64,000 nt of DNA from Bacteroidota bacterium (GCA_018267275.1 JAFDYV010000008.1:17949-81948), one strand, 5' to 3'; positions 16,859-25,807 are shown, numbered from the stretch's first letter. Notes: generated by a model from the letters alone, not told the origin. Translations and numbers: made by a program.

Positions 16859-18043
16859 ATGAGAATTCTATTATTTGTTTTGGGTATCGTGATTTTGGTG
16901 GCAAGTGAAATTGCTCGTGTGTACTATATCATGCCCTTTCCGGGTAGTCAGGTAGATGAAGTAATTGACATGGCGTATTGGTTCCATGTCAATATTTGGT
17001 GGTTGCGCGCGGTTGGCATTCTTCTGCTTGCTTACCCAGCTTTTACGTTGTTCGAAGAAAAGAGCAAATACATCAAGTACACAGGCATAGCGCTTCTGAT
17101 TTTTTGGGTGCTGGTGGTCTATATGTTCAACTTCCGCTTTTTGGCAGATAAGATGTTTTACCAGCCCTCACAAAAGATTTTCAGCTCGGCTTCTGATAAC
17201 AAACTTCCTAACAAAAAGATAGTTATTGGCGTGGCCATCAATGGGCAGGCCAAGGCGTTTCCCGTTGAGGTAATTGGTTATCACCACCAGGTGCGCGATA
17301 CCATTGGGGGAGAACCCGTGATGATTACGTATTGCACCGTTTGCCGAAGTGGCCGAGTGTATAGCCCTGTGGTAAGCCAAAAAATTGAGGACTTCCGATT
17401 AGTTGGCATGGATCATTACAATGCCATGTTTGAAGATGCCTCCACTAAAAGTTGGTGGCGGCAAGTAAACGGTGAGGCGATTGTTGGACCACTGAAAGGA
17501 ACCACGCTTCGCGAAATACCATCTGAGCAAATGTCGTTGCAAGCATGGATTGAACGGTTTCCGCACACGCTGGTGATGCAACCTGATCCGAAATATAAAA
17601 CGCAGTACGAAAGCCTGGAGCAATTTGATGAAGGCAAAATGGAAGGCCGCTTGGAAGGAAGAGATTCACTTTCGTGGAAGGACAAGTCGTGGGTAGTGGG
17701 TGTGCCTATGGGTTTGTATGCCAAGGCTTACGATTGGAATGATTTGGTAAAGCAGCGGGTAATCAACGATGCCATCAAAGGGCTTCCGGTGGCGTTGGCT
17801 TTGGAACCCGACAGCATCTCATTCCACACATGGGTGCCAATTGTGGGCGCAGACACCTTAAAGTTTGCTTACAGTGATAGTTTGAAGATATTGGTTGACC
17901 AGTCCAACTCTAGATGGAATTGGAAAGGAGAATGCACTGAAGGGAAACATACAGGCACCAAGCTGGAGTTGGTTCAATCGTACCAGGAGTTTTGGCACTC
18001 GTGGAAAACGTTTCATCCGAATACCGAACAACATAAGCCATGA
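16859..18043 (+). CDS. DUF3179 domain membrane protein
   Basis: 394 residues from ATG 16859; a longer reading frame opens at 16823 inside glpD, but the hydrophobic start MRILLFVLGIVILV is a better N-terminus. Three helices occupy the first 90 residues, followed by a large soluble DUF3179 domain containing ITYCTVCRSG. The function of DUF3179 is unknown. The stop overlaps the GH13 start by four bases (ATGA), so the two proteins are translationally coupled, which hints at a shared role. Confidence 0.85.
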   Translation: MRILLFVLGIVILVASEIARVYYIMPFPGSQVDEVIDMAYWFHVNIWWLRAVGILLLAYPAFTLFEEKSKYIKYTGIALLIFWVLVVYMFNFRFLADKMFYQPSQKIFSSASDNKLPNKKIVIGVAINGQAKAFPVEVIGYHHQVRDTIGGEPVMITYCTVCRSGRVYSPVVSQKIEDFRLVGMDHYNAMFEDASTKSWWRQVNGEAIVGPLKGTTLREIPSEQMSLQAWIERFPHTLVMQPDPKYKTQYESLEQFDEGKMEGRLEGRDSLSWKDKSWVVGVPMGLYAKAYDWNDLVKQRVINDAIKGLPVALALEPDSISFHTWVPIVGADTLKFAYSDSLKILVDQSNSRWNWKGECTEGKHTGTKLELVQSYQEFWHSWKTFHPNTEQHKP

Positions 18044-19686
18044 ACTCCTCGGATTGGTACAAACACTCTGTTGTCTATCAAATTTACCCACGCAGTTTTA
18101 AAGACAGCAATGGCGATGGCGTGGGTGATTTGCAGGGCATCATTTCGAAAATCGATTACATTAAAAGTCTGGGGGTAGATGCGGTTTGGTTAAATCCAAT
18201 TTACAAATCACCCAACGATGATGGCGGTTACGATATTAGCGATTACTACGCCATTCAGCCTGAGTTTGGAACGATGGCAGATTTTGATGAGCTACTTGCA
18301 AAATTGCACGAGCGTGGCATCAAGTTGATTATGGATCTGGTGTTGAACCATTCCTCTGACGAGCACCCGTGGTTCGAACAATCTAAAAAGTCAAAAGATA
18401 ATCCTTATCGCGACTACTATTTTTGGCGTGATGGTACGAATGGAGGCCCACCCAATAACTGGCCGTCTTTTTTTGGCGGTAGTGCTTGGGAAAAAGATGA
18501 GGCGACCAATCAATATTACTTGCATTTGTTTTCGCGTAAGCAGCCCGACCTTAATTGGGAGAACCCAAGGCTGCGCGAAGAAGTGAACCTGTTGATGAAG
18601 TTTTGGCTTGATAAGGGTGTAGACGGTTTACGGTTGGATGTCATTTCTGCCATCTCCAAGCGCACAGATTTCCCCAACACCGACACCAACGACTTTAATG
18701 AAACCATTCGTAAATACTACGCCAATGGCCCCCGGCTCAAAGAGTTTATCGCGGAAGCGCGCGCAAAAGTTTGGAACTATTACAATGTGATGACGGTAGG
18801 CGAGGGGCCGGGAATTACACCACAAAACGCGGTCGATTACCTCGATGAAAAAAATGGGTTGAACATGATTTTTCATTTCGGGCACATGTTTATGGATCAG
18901 GGGCCCGGTGGCCGCTTTGATCCGATTCCATGGTCATTGAAAGACTTCAAGCAAATTTTCAAAACGTGGGACGATGCCTTTGCGAAACAAGGGTGGGGTA
19001 GTGTGTTTTTGGGCAATCATGATTTTCCGCGCATGGTTTCTCGCTGGGGCAACGACAAAGAGTATTGGGAGGCATCAAGTAAATTGTTGATTACGCTACT
19101 GCTCTCGATGCGGGGCACACCGTTTATCTTTCAGGGCGATGAAATTGGGATGACGAATACTACGCTGCGTTCAGTGGCCGATTCGCGCGATATTGAAACC
19201 CACAATGGCTGGGAAGTTGCTCAAAAAAAAGGTATGGATGAGAATACCTTTTTGAAACGAGCCAACCAATCCGGTCGAGACAATGCACGCACGCCTATGC
19301 AATGGACGAGCGGGCCATTTGGTGGTTTCTCGCAGGTTGAGCCTTGGATGGCAACAAACGAGAACGCTTCGAACATTAACGTAGAGAATCAAAGCAACAC
19401 AGCCCATTCAATACTGTATTATTTTCAAGAGATGGTGAAAGTTCGCCATCAGCATAAAGTACTGAGCGTGGGTACTTATCATCCAATCACAGATGGAAGT
19501 GAGGAGTTGTTTGCGTTTTGGCGTAAGTTAAACCAGCAACAAATGCTGGTGCTGCTCAACTTCTCCGATGGGATTTTGAAGTTCCAAGTTCCCGCGGGGG
19601 CGAAAAAAGTTATCGGCAACTACGAATCTGGAATGGTAAACGAGCTGCGGCCTTGGGAGGCGATCGTTTATGATTGTTCGGTCTGA
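18040..19686 (+). CDS. GH13 alpha-glucosidase (oligo-1,6-glucosidase type)
   Basis: Cytoplasmic hydrolase of alpha-glucosidic bonds, 548 residues with no signal peptide. The start SSDWYKHSVVYQIYPRSF is typical. The GH13 regions are visible: DLVLNHSSDEH, GLRLDVI with nucleophile Asp200, TVGEG with acid/base Glu255, and FLGNHD with Asp328. Substrate is probably isomaltose, maltose or a related oligosaccharide. It sits in a cluster with a sugar kinase, beta-phosphoglucomutase and a GH65 phosphorylase. Confidence 0.93.
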   Translation: MNSSDWYKHSVVYQIYPRSFKDSNGDGVGDLQGIISKIDYIKSLGVDAVWLNPIYKSPNDDGGYDISDYYAIQPEFGTMADFDELLAKLHERGIKLIMDLVLNHSSDEHPWFEQSKKSKDNPYRDYYFWRDGTNGGPPNNWPSFFGGSAWEKDEATNQYYLHLFSRKQPDLNWENPRLREEVNLLMKFWLDKGVDGLRLDVISAISKRTDFPNTDTNDFNETIRKYYANGPRLKEFIAEARAKVWNYYNVMTVGEGPGITPQNAVDYLDEKNGLNMIFHFGHMFMDQGPGGRFDPIPWSLKDFKQIFKTWDDAFAKQGWGSVFLGNHDFPRMVSRWGNDKEYWEASSKLLITLLLSMRGTPFIFQGDEIGMTNTTLRSVADSRDIETHNGWEVAQKKGMDENTFLKRANQSGRDNARTPMQWTSGPFGGFSQVEPWMATNENASNINVENQSNTAHSILYYFQEMVKVRHQHKVLSVGTYHPITDGSEELFAFWRKLNQQQMLVLLNFSDGILKFQVPAGAKKVIGNYESGMVNELRPWEAIVYDCSV

Positions 19687-19708
19687 AATTTTGCTTCAAA
19701 AATTTGCC

Positions 19709-19743
19709 CTGGCTACCGGCTACTGCCTACTTTTAACTATTAT
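19709..19743. repeat. Heptad-periodic intergenic repeat, copy 2
   Basis: Five 7-base words in phase (CTGGCTA, CCGGCTA, CTGCCTA, CTTTTAA, CTATTAT) lie between the GH13 gene and the ROK kinase gene, ending 23 bases before the ATG at 19767. The word CCGGCTA also opens copy 10. Confidence 0.5.
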
Positions 19744-19766
19744 TGGATAATAAATCTGACCGTTGC

Positions 19767-20684
19767 ATGACGAACGATAATCATTTATGGGGCATTGACC
19801 TTGGAGGAACAAAGGCCGAGGGGGTGGTATTGGGCAAGGGCGGACTGAGCGAAATTCTTTTTCGCGATCGCGTACCGAGTGAATCAGACAAGGGCTACCA
19901 GCATATTCTAGGTCAGGTGAAAAAGCTGGTCGACCAAATGGAGCAGAAGATGGGGTATCGTCCTGCCAAGTTGGGTATTGGCACTCCCGGAACGCTCGAC
20001 CCGAAACTAGGCATCATGAAAGGTTGCAACACGGTGGCAATGAATTTTCAACCCATGAAGGCAGACTTGGAAAAGTTGCTAAACATGGAAATTGCCATCG
20101 CCAATGATGCGAATTGCTTTGCGTTGGCAGAAGCGCGCCTGGGCGTGGTGAAGCAAAAATTTCCGGAGGCCAAAGTAGTTTTTGGTGTGATCATGGGTAC
20201 GGGAGTGGGCGGTGGTTTAGTGGTCGATGGAAAAGTATTGAACGGTTTACAAGGCATTGGCGGAGAGTGGGGCCATAACTTTTTGGATGCATCGGGTGGG
20301 CCGTGCTACTGCGGCAAAAGTGGTTGTGTGGAGAAAGTATTGGCCGGGCCAGCGCTCGAAAAATATTATGCGTCTATCTCGGGACACCAGAAACGATTGA
20401 AAGAAGTATACGACTTGTTCAAAGCAGGCGATGTACATGCCAAGCAAACCATTGAACGCATGACCCACTTTTTTGGGTTGGCCATCAGTGTGATTGTGAA
20501 CGTTATTGATCCAGATGTGATTGTGATTGGAGGCGGTGTGGGCAACATCGATGAGATTTATACGGATGGTGTGGCTTCGGCCAAGAAGTTTGCCTTTAAC
20601 AATGGCGTGCTGGACACACCCATTGTGAAGCCTACGTTGGGGGATAGCGCAGGGGTTTTTGGGGCTGCATTTTTGGTAGCCTAA
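19767..20684 (+). CDS. ROK-family sugar kinase (glucokinase-like)
   Basis: 305 residues from ATG 19767; a TTG at 19743 would add eight residues without family support. ATP/sugar-binding GIDLGGTKAEG lies at the N-terminus, GIGTPG and MGTGVGGG in the middle, and the ROK zinc motif has Cys180, Cys182 and Cys187 (CYCGKSGC) preceded by a His in GHNF. There is no DNA-binding domain, so it is an enzyme rather than a NagC-type repressor. It probably phosphorylates glucose released by the preceding GH13 enzyme. Confidence 0.9.
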   Translation: MTNDNHLWGIDLGGTKAEGVVLGKGGLSEILFRDRVPSESDKGYQHILGQVKKLVDQMEQKMGYRPAKLGIGTPGTLDPKLGIMKGCNTVAMNFQPMKADLEKLLNMEIAIANDANCFALAEARLGVVKQKFPEAKVVFGVIMGTGVGGGLVVDGKVLNGLQGIGGEWGHNFLDASGGPCYCGKSGCVEKVLAGPALEKYYASISGHQKRLKEVYDLFKAGDVHAKQTIERMTHFFGLAISVIVNVIDPDVIVIGGGVGNIDEIYTDGVASAKKFAFNNGVLDTPIVKPTLGDSAGVFGAAFLVA

Positions 20685-20693
20685 TATTTTATT

Positions 20694-20921
20694 ATGAAAT
20701 CGAACAAAGCATTTTGGGTGGCTATTGCGGCATTATCGTTCGTCACGATGGTTTCTTTTGTATATGCATTTATCCAAGCGGGAATTGCAACAGTGAAGGA
20801 GAGAGAATCTTTGAACTGGGCGAACGAAGCGATGGCTAATGCGGAAATTGCAAAAAAACAACAATTGATTGCTGATGACCTGAAAATCAAATTATCGGAA
20901 TGTCAAGCAAAAATGAAATAG
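20694..20921 (+). CDS. Small single-pass membrane protein, function unknown
   Basis: 75 residues: a helix at about residues 8-28 (FWVAIAALSFVTMVSFVYAF), then a charged helical stretch rich in Ala, Glu and Lys with coiled-coil character. It starts nine bases after the ROK kinase stop and precedes the PfkB gene by 22 bases on the same strand. I do not recognise a family. Codon use and position support a real gene. Confidence 0.65.
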   Translation: MKSNKAFWVAIAALSFVTMVSFVYAFIQAGIATVKERESLNWANEAMANAEIAKKQQLIADDLKIKLSECQAKMK

Positions 20922-20943
20922 TATCAAATTAACCAAAATCTCT

Positions 20944-21924
20944 ATGAAGAGAATAGCTATAGTCGGCCCGATCCCCCGCGATCATATCATCACCCACACC
21001 GGTGATCAAATTCAGAAGTGGGGTTGTGTTACACATCCGGTCATCGCCCTTTCCGCCATGGCTGGAAAAAAAATCGAAATCATTCCGGTGTCGCACTTGC
21101 GAGCCGTTGACAAAGACAACGTGAAAGAAGTCTTTAAAGGTTACTCGGGCATCAACACCAAACACCTCACCACTAAAAACGACCAAGGCGATATCATCAG
21201 CCTGCGATTTGTAGACATGAATAACCGCCTCGAGCGTCAAACGGGTTTTATGGATCCCATTATGCCCGAAGACATGAAAGCCTTGCTCGACTGCAAAGTA
21301 TTCGTGTTCATACCTATTAGCGATTATGAAATTTCATTGGATACGCTCAAGTTCTTGAAAAAGAAAAGCAAGGGCATCATCATCTTCGATGCGCACGGCC
21401 CTACTACTGCTTGCCTTTCCAGCGGTGAGCGCCAACGCAAGTTTTGGATTGACCGTGACCAATGGCTTCCCTATATCGATGTGTTGAAAATGAATTTGGA
21501 GGAAGCGCAGGCGTCATGGTTTAAGAAGGAATATGAGACCAACGACTTTGCCATGTCTGAAGATCCGAACCGAGAGGAGCTTCGTAAGTTTGCCATGCAT
21601 TGCTTAGACCGTGGGGTGAAGTGCGTGTGCATCACCGTAGATTCGCGCGGTTGCCTGGTGTACCGCAAAGAGCGTGGCAAGTTTAAAGAAGATTTAGTGC
21701 CCGCAATTAAAGTAAGCCAAGTAATTGACACCACCGGTTGTGGCGATTCGTTTGCAGGCGGTGTTGGTTTTGGGTTGCTGCACAAGCCCAACGATTATGT
21801 GGCGGCTGCCCGCTACGGCAACGCGCTAGGGGCGCTCCGCACCCAAGGAAAAACGTTTGCGGTATTTAAATCACAGGCAGAGACAGATGAGATAATTAGG
21901 CAAGGCTTTATAAAGAGTAGTTAG
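20944..21924 (+). CDS. PfkB-family carbohydrate kinase
   Basis: Ribokinase-fold sugar kinase, 326 residues. The C-terminal signature DTTGCGDSFAGG contains catalytic Asp268; the usual Ala of TxGAGD is Cys here. The N-terminal sugar-binding part is less typical, and HDRN-type residues cannot be used to guess the substrate. Neighbouring genes (ROK kinase, beta-phosphoglucomutase) suggest a role in sugar phosphorylation. Confidence 0.87.
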   Translation: MKRIAIVGPIPRDHIITHTGDQIQKWGCVTHPVIALSAMAGKKIEIIPVSHLRAVDKDNVKEVFKGYSGINTKHLTTKNDQGDIISLRFVDMNNRLERQTGFMDPIMPEDMKALLDCKVFVFIPISDYEISLDTLKFLKKKSKGIIIFDAHGPTTACLSSGERQRKFWIDRDQWLPYIDVLKMNLEEAQASWFKKEYETNDFAMSEDPNREELRKFAMHCLDRGVKCVCITVDSRGCLVYRKERGKFKEDLVPAIKVSQVIDTTGCGDSFAGGVGFGLLHKPNDYVAAARYGNALGALRTQGKTFAVFKSQAETDEIIRQGFIKSS

Positions 21925-22023
21925 GATATAGGAGATAGTAGTTAGGAGAGATTTTTGTTGATACATTTGCGCCTTGTCCATCAAAAAAACTCCTAACTCC
22001 TACATTCTAACTACTACCTCCTC
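21918..22023. repeat. Heptad-periodic inverted repeat, copy 3 (encloses a promoter box)
   Basis: The left block begins inside the pfkB stop codon (TAGTTAG, GATATAG, GAGATAG, TAGTTAG, GAGAGAT; 21918-21952). The right block is 21989-22023 (ACTCCTA twice, CATTCTA, ACTACTA, CCTCCTC). The first 21 bases of the left block match the reverse complement of the right block at 18 of 21 positions. The loop holds the promoter box at 21962-21969. The ATG of pgmB follows four bases after the repeat. Confidence 0.75.
21962..21969 (+). promoter_or_regulatory. Promoter -7 box (TACATTTG) for pgmB
   Basis: Matches the Bacteroidota consensus TAnnTTTG and lies 58 bases before the pgmB start, in the loop of heptad repeat copy 3. 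No clear TTG is found 17-23 bases upstream. Confidence 0.4.
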
Positions 22024-22027
22024 ACAA

Positions 22028-22672
22028 ATGATACAAGCCGTAATCTTCGACCTTGATGGTGTTATTGTTGACACTGCACATTACCACTTTGTTGCGTGGC
22101 AACGACTGGCGCGTGAACTAGGAATCACCTTTACCGAACACGACAACGAACGATTGAAGGGCGTAAGCCGAATGCGCTCCCTAGAAATCATTTTGGAAAT
22201 CGGGGGTGTATCACTTTCTGAAGAGAAAAAGGAAGAACTCGCTACGAAGAAAAACACCTGGTTTGTAGAATACATAGAAGCCATCAAGCCGGAAGAAGTT
22301 TTTCCGGGCGTTCCGCAAATGCTTCAACAATTGCGAGCGCAAAACTACAAAGTGGCATTGGCTTCTAGCAGCAAAAATGCCGAAACCGTAATCCGTTTAT
22401 TGCAAATCGGTCACTTGTTTGATGCGATAGTCGATGGCACCATGATTACCCACACCAAGCCCGACCCGGAGATATTTTTGTTGGCGGCAAAAAAAATAAA
22501 TGAGGCCCCCGCGAATTGTGTGGTGTTTGAAGATGCCGAAGCAGGGGTAGAGGCCGCGCTAGCTGCCGGTATGAAATGTGTGGGTGTTGGCTCGCCAGCG
22601 CAATTGGGCAAAGCAAATTTTATTGTAGCGAAGACCGCGGAGTTTGATTTAGGGAAATTACAGGGATTGTAA
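22028..22672 (+). CDS. pgmB: Beta-phosphoglucomutase (HAD superfamily)
   Basis: Converts beta-glucose 1-phosphate to glucose 6-phosphate. 214 residues from ATG 22028. The nucleophile and general acid are Asp8 and Asp10 in FDLDGVIVDTAHYHF; the family cap residues (HYHFVAWQRLA) and KPDPEIFLLA plus VFEDAEAGVEAA are clear. A longer frame opens at 21974 within the repeat and is rejected as the start. It logically follows the GH65 phosphorylase encoded 850 bases downstream, which would supply beta-glucose 1-phosphate. Confidence 0.93.
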   Translation: MIQAVIFDLDGVIVDTAHYHFVAWQRLARELGITFTEHDNERLKGVSRMRSLEIILEIGGVSLSEEKKEELATKKNTWFVEYIEAIKPEEVFPGVPQMLQQLRAQNYKVALASSSKNAETVIRLLQIGHLFDAIVDGTMITHTKPDPEIFLLAAKKINEAPANCVVFEDAEAGVEAALAAGMKCVGVGSPAQLGKANFIVAKTAEFDLGKLQGL

Positions 22673-22684
22673 GTTCAAAGCAAA

Positions 22685-22846
22685 TTAACGCCCGATAGTC
22701 TTAAGGTGCGACTTTTTTAATCGGTCGGCTATGTATTTTTTTAATTGCTCAAAATTCATGTTTTGGGTTTCTTCTGTGATTTTATCACGAATCTCCCGCA
22801 TCATGTCTATGGCATCAAAAGTCTTTTTTCTCTGCTTAGTCTCCAT
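22685..22846 (-). CDS. Small basic partner (putative antitoxin) of the PIN-domain protein
   Basis: A 53-residue frame, METKQRKKTFDAIDMM at the start and ending KSHLKTIGR, that overlaps the 3' end of the PIN-domain gene by 11 bases on the same strand. It is short, charged and helical. A small protein beginning with a K-F-D-A-x-x-M-M-R-x-I-R-type segment encoded next to a PIN-domain gene fits a VapBC-like pair, here with the toxin gene first. No DNA-binding domain is obvious. Role as antitoxin is inference. Confidence 0.65.
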   Translation of the reverse strand: METKQRKKTFDAIDMMREIRDKITEETQNMNFEQLKKYIADRLKKSHLKTIGR

Positions 22847-23297
22847 AGCTAACTAATTCCTTTGGTGTTCTTATCTCAATGGTTGGATAACCTAGTCTCA
22901 AATTTACGGAATTGTAGCCTTTTATTCTATCAAGATTAACAATGTGCTTAAAGTTCCAGCTTGCTAAAACATCCACACGATGGATGGTTGCCAACGCAAT
23001 ATGGCGGCAGTCCTCCAGACTCGTTCGCCCTACAACTTTTTCAGAGATATACTTATCTGCCAAGTCAATGCTTTCTTGAGACAGTTCTATTCTTTCAAAC
23101 CGGTCATTCGGAAAGCTTAGAAGCAAATTACTAACCCGCTCAGGAGCTTGAATAAGTTCTAATTCAAGTAAGTCGGAAATGACAAACCGTACCTCATCTA
23201 ATTTAAGTCTTTCAAACAGCCGTTGAGTGGCATCTTTGAATTCGTCATCAAAGAACCCGCCAACCACTGAAGTGTCGATGTAAATTCTTTGTTTCAC
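22836..23297 (-). CDS. PIN-domain protein (VapC-like putative RNase toxin)
   Basis: 153 residues. The PIN fold is indicated by the first acidic motif YIDTSVVGG (Asp8), LLELELIQAP, the motif SLEDCRHIALA and WNFKHIVN. These acidic residues normally bind Mg2+ for ribonuclease activity. The gene is opposite in direction to the sugar cluster around it and overlaps a small downstream frame, as in toxin-antitoxin pairs. It separates pgmB from the GH65 gene and may be a later insertion. Confidence 0.85.
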   Translation of the reverse strand: MKQRIYIDTSVVGGFFDDEFKDATQRLFERLKLDEVRFVISDLLELELIQAPERVSNLLLSFPNDRFERIELSQESIDLADKYISEKVVGRTSLEDCRHIALATIHRVDVLASWNFKHIVNLDRIKGYNSVNLRLGYPTIEIRTPKELVSYGD

Positions 23298-23349
23298 GAT
23301 AAGGTTATGTTTTTTTATTGACGATTATTGTCTAAATCCCCCAGAAACG

Positions 23350-23357
23350 CAAATATA
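23350..23357 (-). promoter_or_regulatory. Promoter -7 box (TATATTTG) for the PIN-domain pair
   Basis: Minus-strand TATATTTG lies 52 bases upstream of the PIN gene start and fits TAnnTTTG. No good TTG is seen at the expected distance upstream. Confidence 0.35.
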
Positions 23358-23473
23358 CGTGACTGTAAGTTGCATTACTGTAAAAAAAATGTCCACGCGC
23401 ATCTTTGTCTAGTGCCAGCAATCACCCAACCCATTTGCCTATTCCTCCAAACTTCACAATATTTGGTTTTTTG

Positions 23474-23522
23474 ACTAGCAACTAGCAACTTGTAACCAAC
23501 GATTCAGCAACCAGTAACTATC
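23474..23522. repeat. Heptad-periodic intergenic repeat, copy 4
   Basis: Seven words in phase: ACTAGCA twice, ACTTGTA, ACCAACG, ATTCAGC, AACCAGT, AACTATC. The block ends two bases before the GH65 ATG at 23525. Only the AAC-type (right) half is present. ACTAGCA recurs in copies 9 and 10. Confidence 0.7.
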
Positions 23523-23524
23523 CG

Positions 23525-25807
23525 ATGAAGAACTACATTAAGCATCACCCATGGCAAATTGTTGAAGAAGGTTTTGATGCGCACCTCAATCGCATTTCCG
23601 AAAGCTTATTCAGCCTCGGCAATGGCCGCATGGGCCAGCGCGCCAACTTTGAAGAGAAATTTTCGGGCGATACCCACCAGGGCACCTATGTGGCTGGGGT
23701 CTATTACCCAGATAAAACGCGAGTAGGCTGGTGGAAAAATGGCTACCCAGAGTATTTTGCCAAAGTGCTGAACGCGCCCAGCTGGACGAGTATTGGTATT
23801 AAAATAGGCAAACACGAACTGGATTTGGCCACCTGTAAAGTCAGTGACTTTAAGCGCACGCTGGATATGAAGCGTGGCCTGTTGCACCGGTCGTTTATCG
23901 CCACCTTACCAGATGGAAAAAAAGTGCAGGTAGATGCACAACGGTTTTGCAGCATGGCCGATGGCGAGGTGGGTGCGATTCGCTATGCCATCACGCCCAT
24001 TAATTTTTCGGCCTCGGCCGCCATCACACTGTCGGTAGATGCCGATGTAGTGAACAAAGATTCCAACTATGATGAAAAGTTTTGGAACGAAGTATCAAAA
24101 GAAGCCAAAGCCGGCCTGGCGTTAGTCACTGCCGAAACCAAGAAGACTTTTTTTCACGTAGCCACTGCCATCACGTATTCCATTCAGGTCGCAGGAAAGG
24201 TGGTGAAGGGCAAAGTGAAAATTACCAAGCGCGAAAAATATGCCGACAACGTGGTAACCATTTCTTTGAAAAAAGGAATGGAAACGGTGATTTACAAGTA
24301 CGCTGCGGTGCTGTCATCTGAAAACCATCCGAAAAAGAAATTGGCCGAAAGCGCCAAGAAAAAACTAAAAGCTGCAGCCGAAAAAGGGTTTCAAAAATTG
24401 CTGGACGCGCACGTGGCCGTCTGGGCAAATATCTGGTTGAAGTGCGACATCAGCATTGAGGGAGACGTGGCCGCGCAACAGGGCATTCGCTTCAATATTT
24501 TTCAGTTGATGCAGACCTACACAGGCGATGACGCCCGTTTGAACATCGGCCCGAAGGGATTTACAGGAGAGAAATACGGTGGCAGCACTTACTGGGACAC
24601 CGAAGCGTATTGTTTACCGTTTTATTTGGGCACATCAGACCCAAAGGTGGCGCGCAACTTATTGGTATATCGCTACAAGCACTTGCAGCGTGCCATTGAA
24701 AATGCGGGCAAGTTAGGCTTTACCAACGGTGCGGCTCTGTACCCGATGGTGACGATGAATGGCGAGGAATGTCACAACGAGTGGGAAATTACATTTGAAG
24801 AAATCCACCGCAACGGTGCCATTGCCTTCGCGATATTTGACTACATCCGCTACACTGGCGATGAAGATTATTTGATTGAGTATGGGCTTGAAGTACTGAT
24901 TGGTATTTCTCGTTTTTGGTCGCAGCGTATTACGTTCTCTACCGAGAAGCAGCAGTATGTGATGCTTGGCGTAACCGGCCCGAATGAATACGAGAACAAC
25001 GTGAACAATAACTGGTACACCAGTTACATCGCGTGCTGGACATTGGAATACACACAACATGCGCTGGAGTACGTCCGCAAAAAAGATACTGCGAAGGTGA
25101 CCAAGTTGCTCGCTAAAATTAAGTTCAACGAATCGGTCGAGACTGCTCGGTGGAAGGATATTCGCACAAAAATGTATTTGGGCGAAGACAAGCAACGCGG
25201 CATTTACTTGCAGCAAGATGGCTTCCTTGATAAAGAATTGTTGACGGTAAAAGACTTGCGCAAAGAAGATAGGCCATTGAACCAAAAGTGGTCGTGGGAC
25301 CGAATACTGCGTTCTTGTTTCATCAAGCAGGCAGATGTGTTGCAAGGCTTGTATCTGTTTGACGATCGCTTCGATGATGAAACCATCAAACGCAATTTTG
25401 ATTTCTACGAGCCAATGACGGTACACGAGTCATCACTATCACCCTGCGTGCATGTGATTTTGGCTTCCCGCATCGGCTACAAAGAGAAGGCCTACGAAAT
25501 GTATCTGCGCACTTCTCGTCTCGATTTGGATGACTATAACAATGATACTGAAGACGGCTGTCATATCACCAGCATGGCAGGCACGTGGATGAGTGTCATC
25601 AAAGGATTTGGCGGCATGCGCGTGAAAGATGGTATGGTGCATTTTTCACCCTACTTACCTGACCAATGGAAGAGTTATTCCTTCCGCGTTGACTTTAGAG
25701 GTCGCGTGCTTCGCGTGAACGTGATGCGGCAAAAGGCGGAAGTGCAGTTGGAATCGGGCGAGCCGATGGAGATTGTGTTAAATGGCGCAAAGGTTCAACT
25801 TTCTTAG
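23525..25807 (+). CDS. GH65 glycoside phosphorylase (maltose/kojibiose/trehalose type)
   Basis: Inverting phosphorylase that cleaves an alpha-glucosidic disaccharide with phosphate to release beta-glucose 1-phosphate. 760 residues. The catalytic region MNGEECHNEWEITFEE (general acid Glu, about residue 419) followed by IHRNGAI, and the phosphate-site segments near KWSWDRILRS and HESSLSPCVH, are family hallmarks. No signal peptide, so cytoplasmic. The exact disaccharide cannot be fixed from sequence. pgmB upstream would use its product. Confidence 0.92.
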   Translation: MKNYIKHHPWQIVEEGFDAHLNRISESLFSLGNGRMGQRANFEEKFSGDTHQGTYVAGVYYPDKTRVGWWKNGYPEYFAKVLNAPSWTSIGIKIGKHELDLATCKVSDFKRTLDMKRGLLHRSFIATLPDGKKVQVDAQRFCSMADGEVGAIRYAITPINFSASAAITLSVDADVVNKDSNYDEKFWNEVSKEAKAGLALVTAETKKTFFHVATAITYSIQVAGKVVKGKVKITKREKYADNVVTISLKKGMETVIYKYAAVLSSENHPKKKLAESAKKKLKAAAEKGFQKLLDAHVAVWANIWLKCDISIEGDVAAQQGIRFNIFQLMQTYTGDDARLNIGPKGFTGEKYGGSTYWDTEAYCLPFYLGTSDPKVARNLLVYRYKHLQRAIENAGKLGFTNGAALYPMVTMNGEECHNEWEITFEEIHRNGAIAFAIFDYIRYTGDEDYLIEYGLEVLIGISRFWSQRITFSTEKQQYVMLGVTGPNEYENNVNNNWYTSYIACWTLEYTQHALEYVRKKDTAKVTKLLAKIKFNESVETARWKDIRTKMYLGEDKQRGIYLQQDGFLDKELLTVKDLRKEDRPLNQKWSWDRILRSCFIKQADVLQGLYLFDDRFDDETIKRNFDFYEPMTVHESSLSPCVHVILASRIGYKEKAYEMYLRTSRLDLDDYNNDTEDGCHITSMAGTWMSVIKGFGGMRVKDGMVHFSPYLPDQWKSYSFRVDFRGRVLRVNVMRQKAEVQLESGEPMEIVLNGAKVQLS

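Noticed and set aside
21918..22023. Heptad copy 3 as a simple transcription terminator of pfkB.
   Set aside because: The arms are AT-rich and imperfect, the loop is 36 bases and there is no T-run after the right arm.
23298..23473. Possible additional small gene between the PIN gene and heptad repeat copy 4.
   Set aside because: Only frames of a few codons; the region holds the probable promoter of the PIN gene and nothing else I can support.
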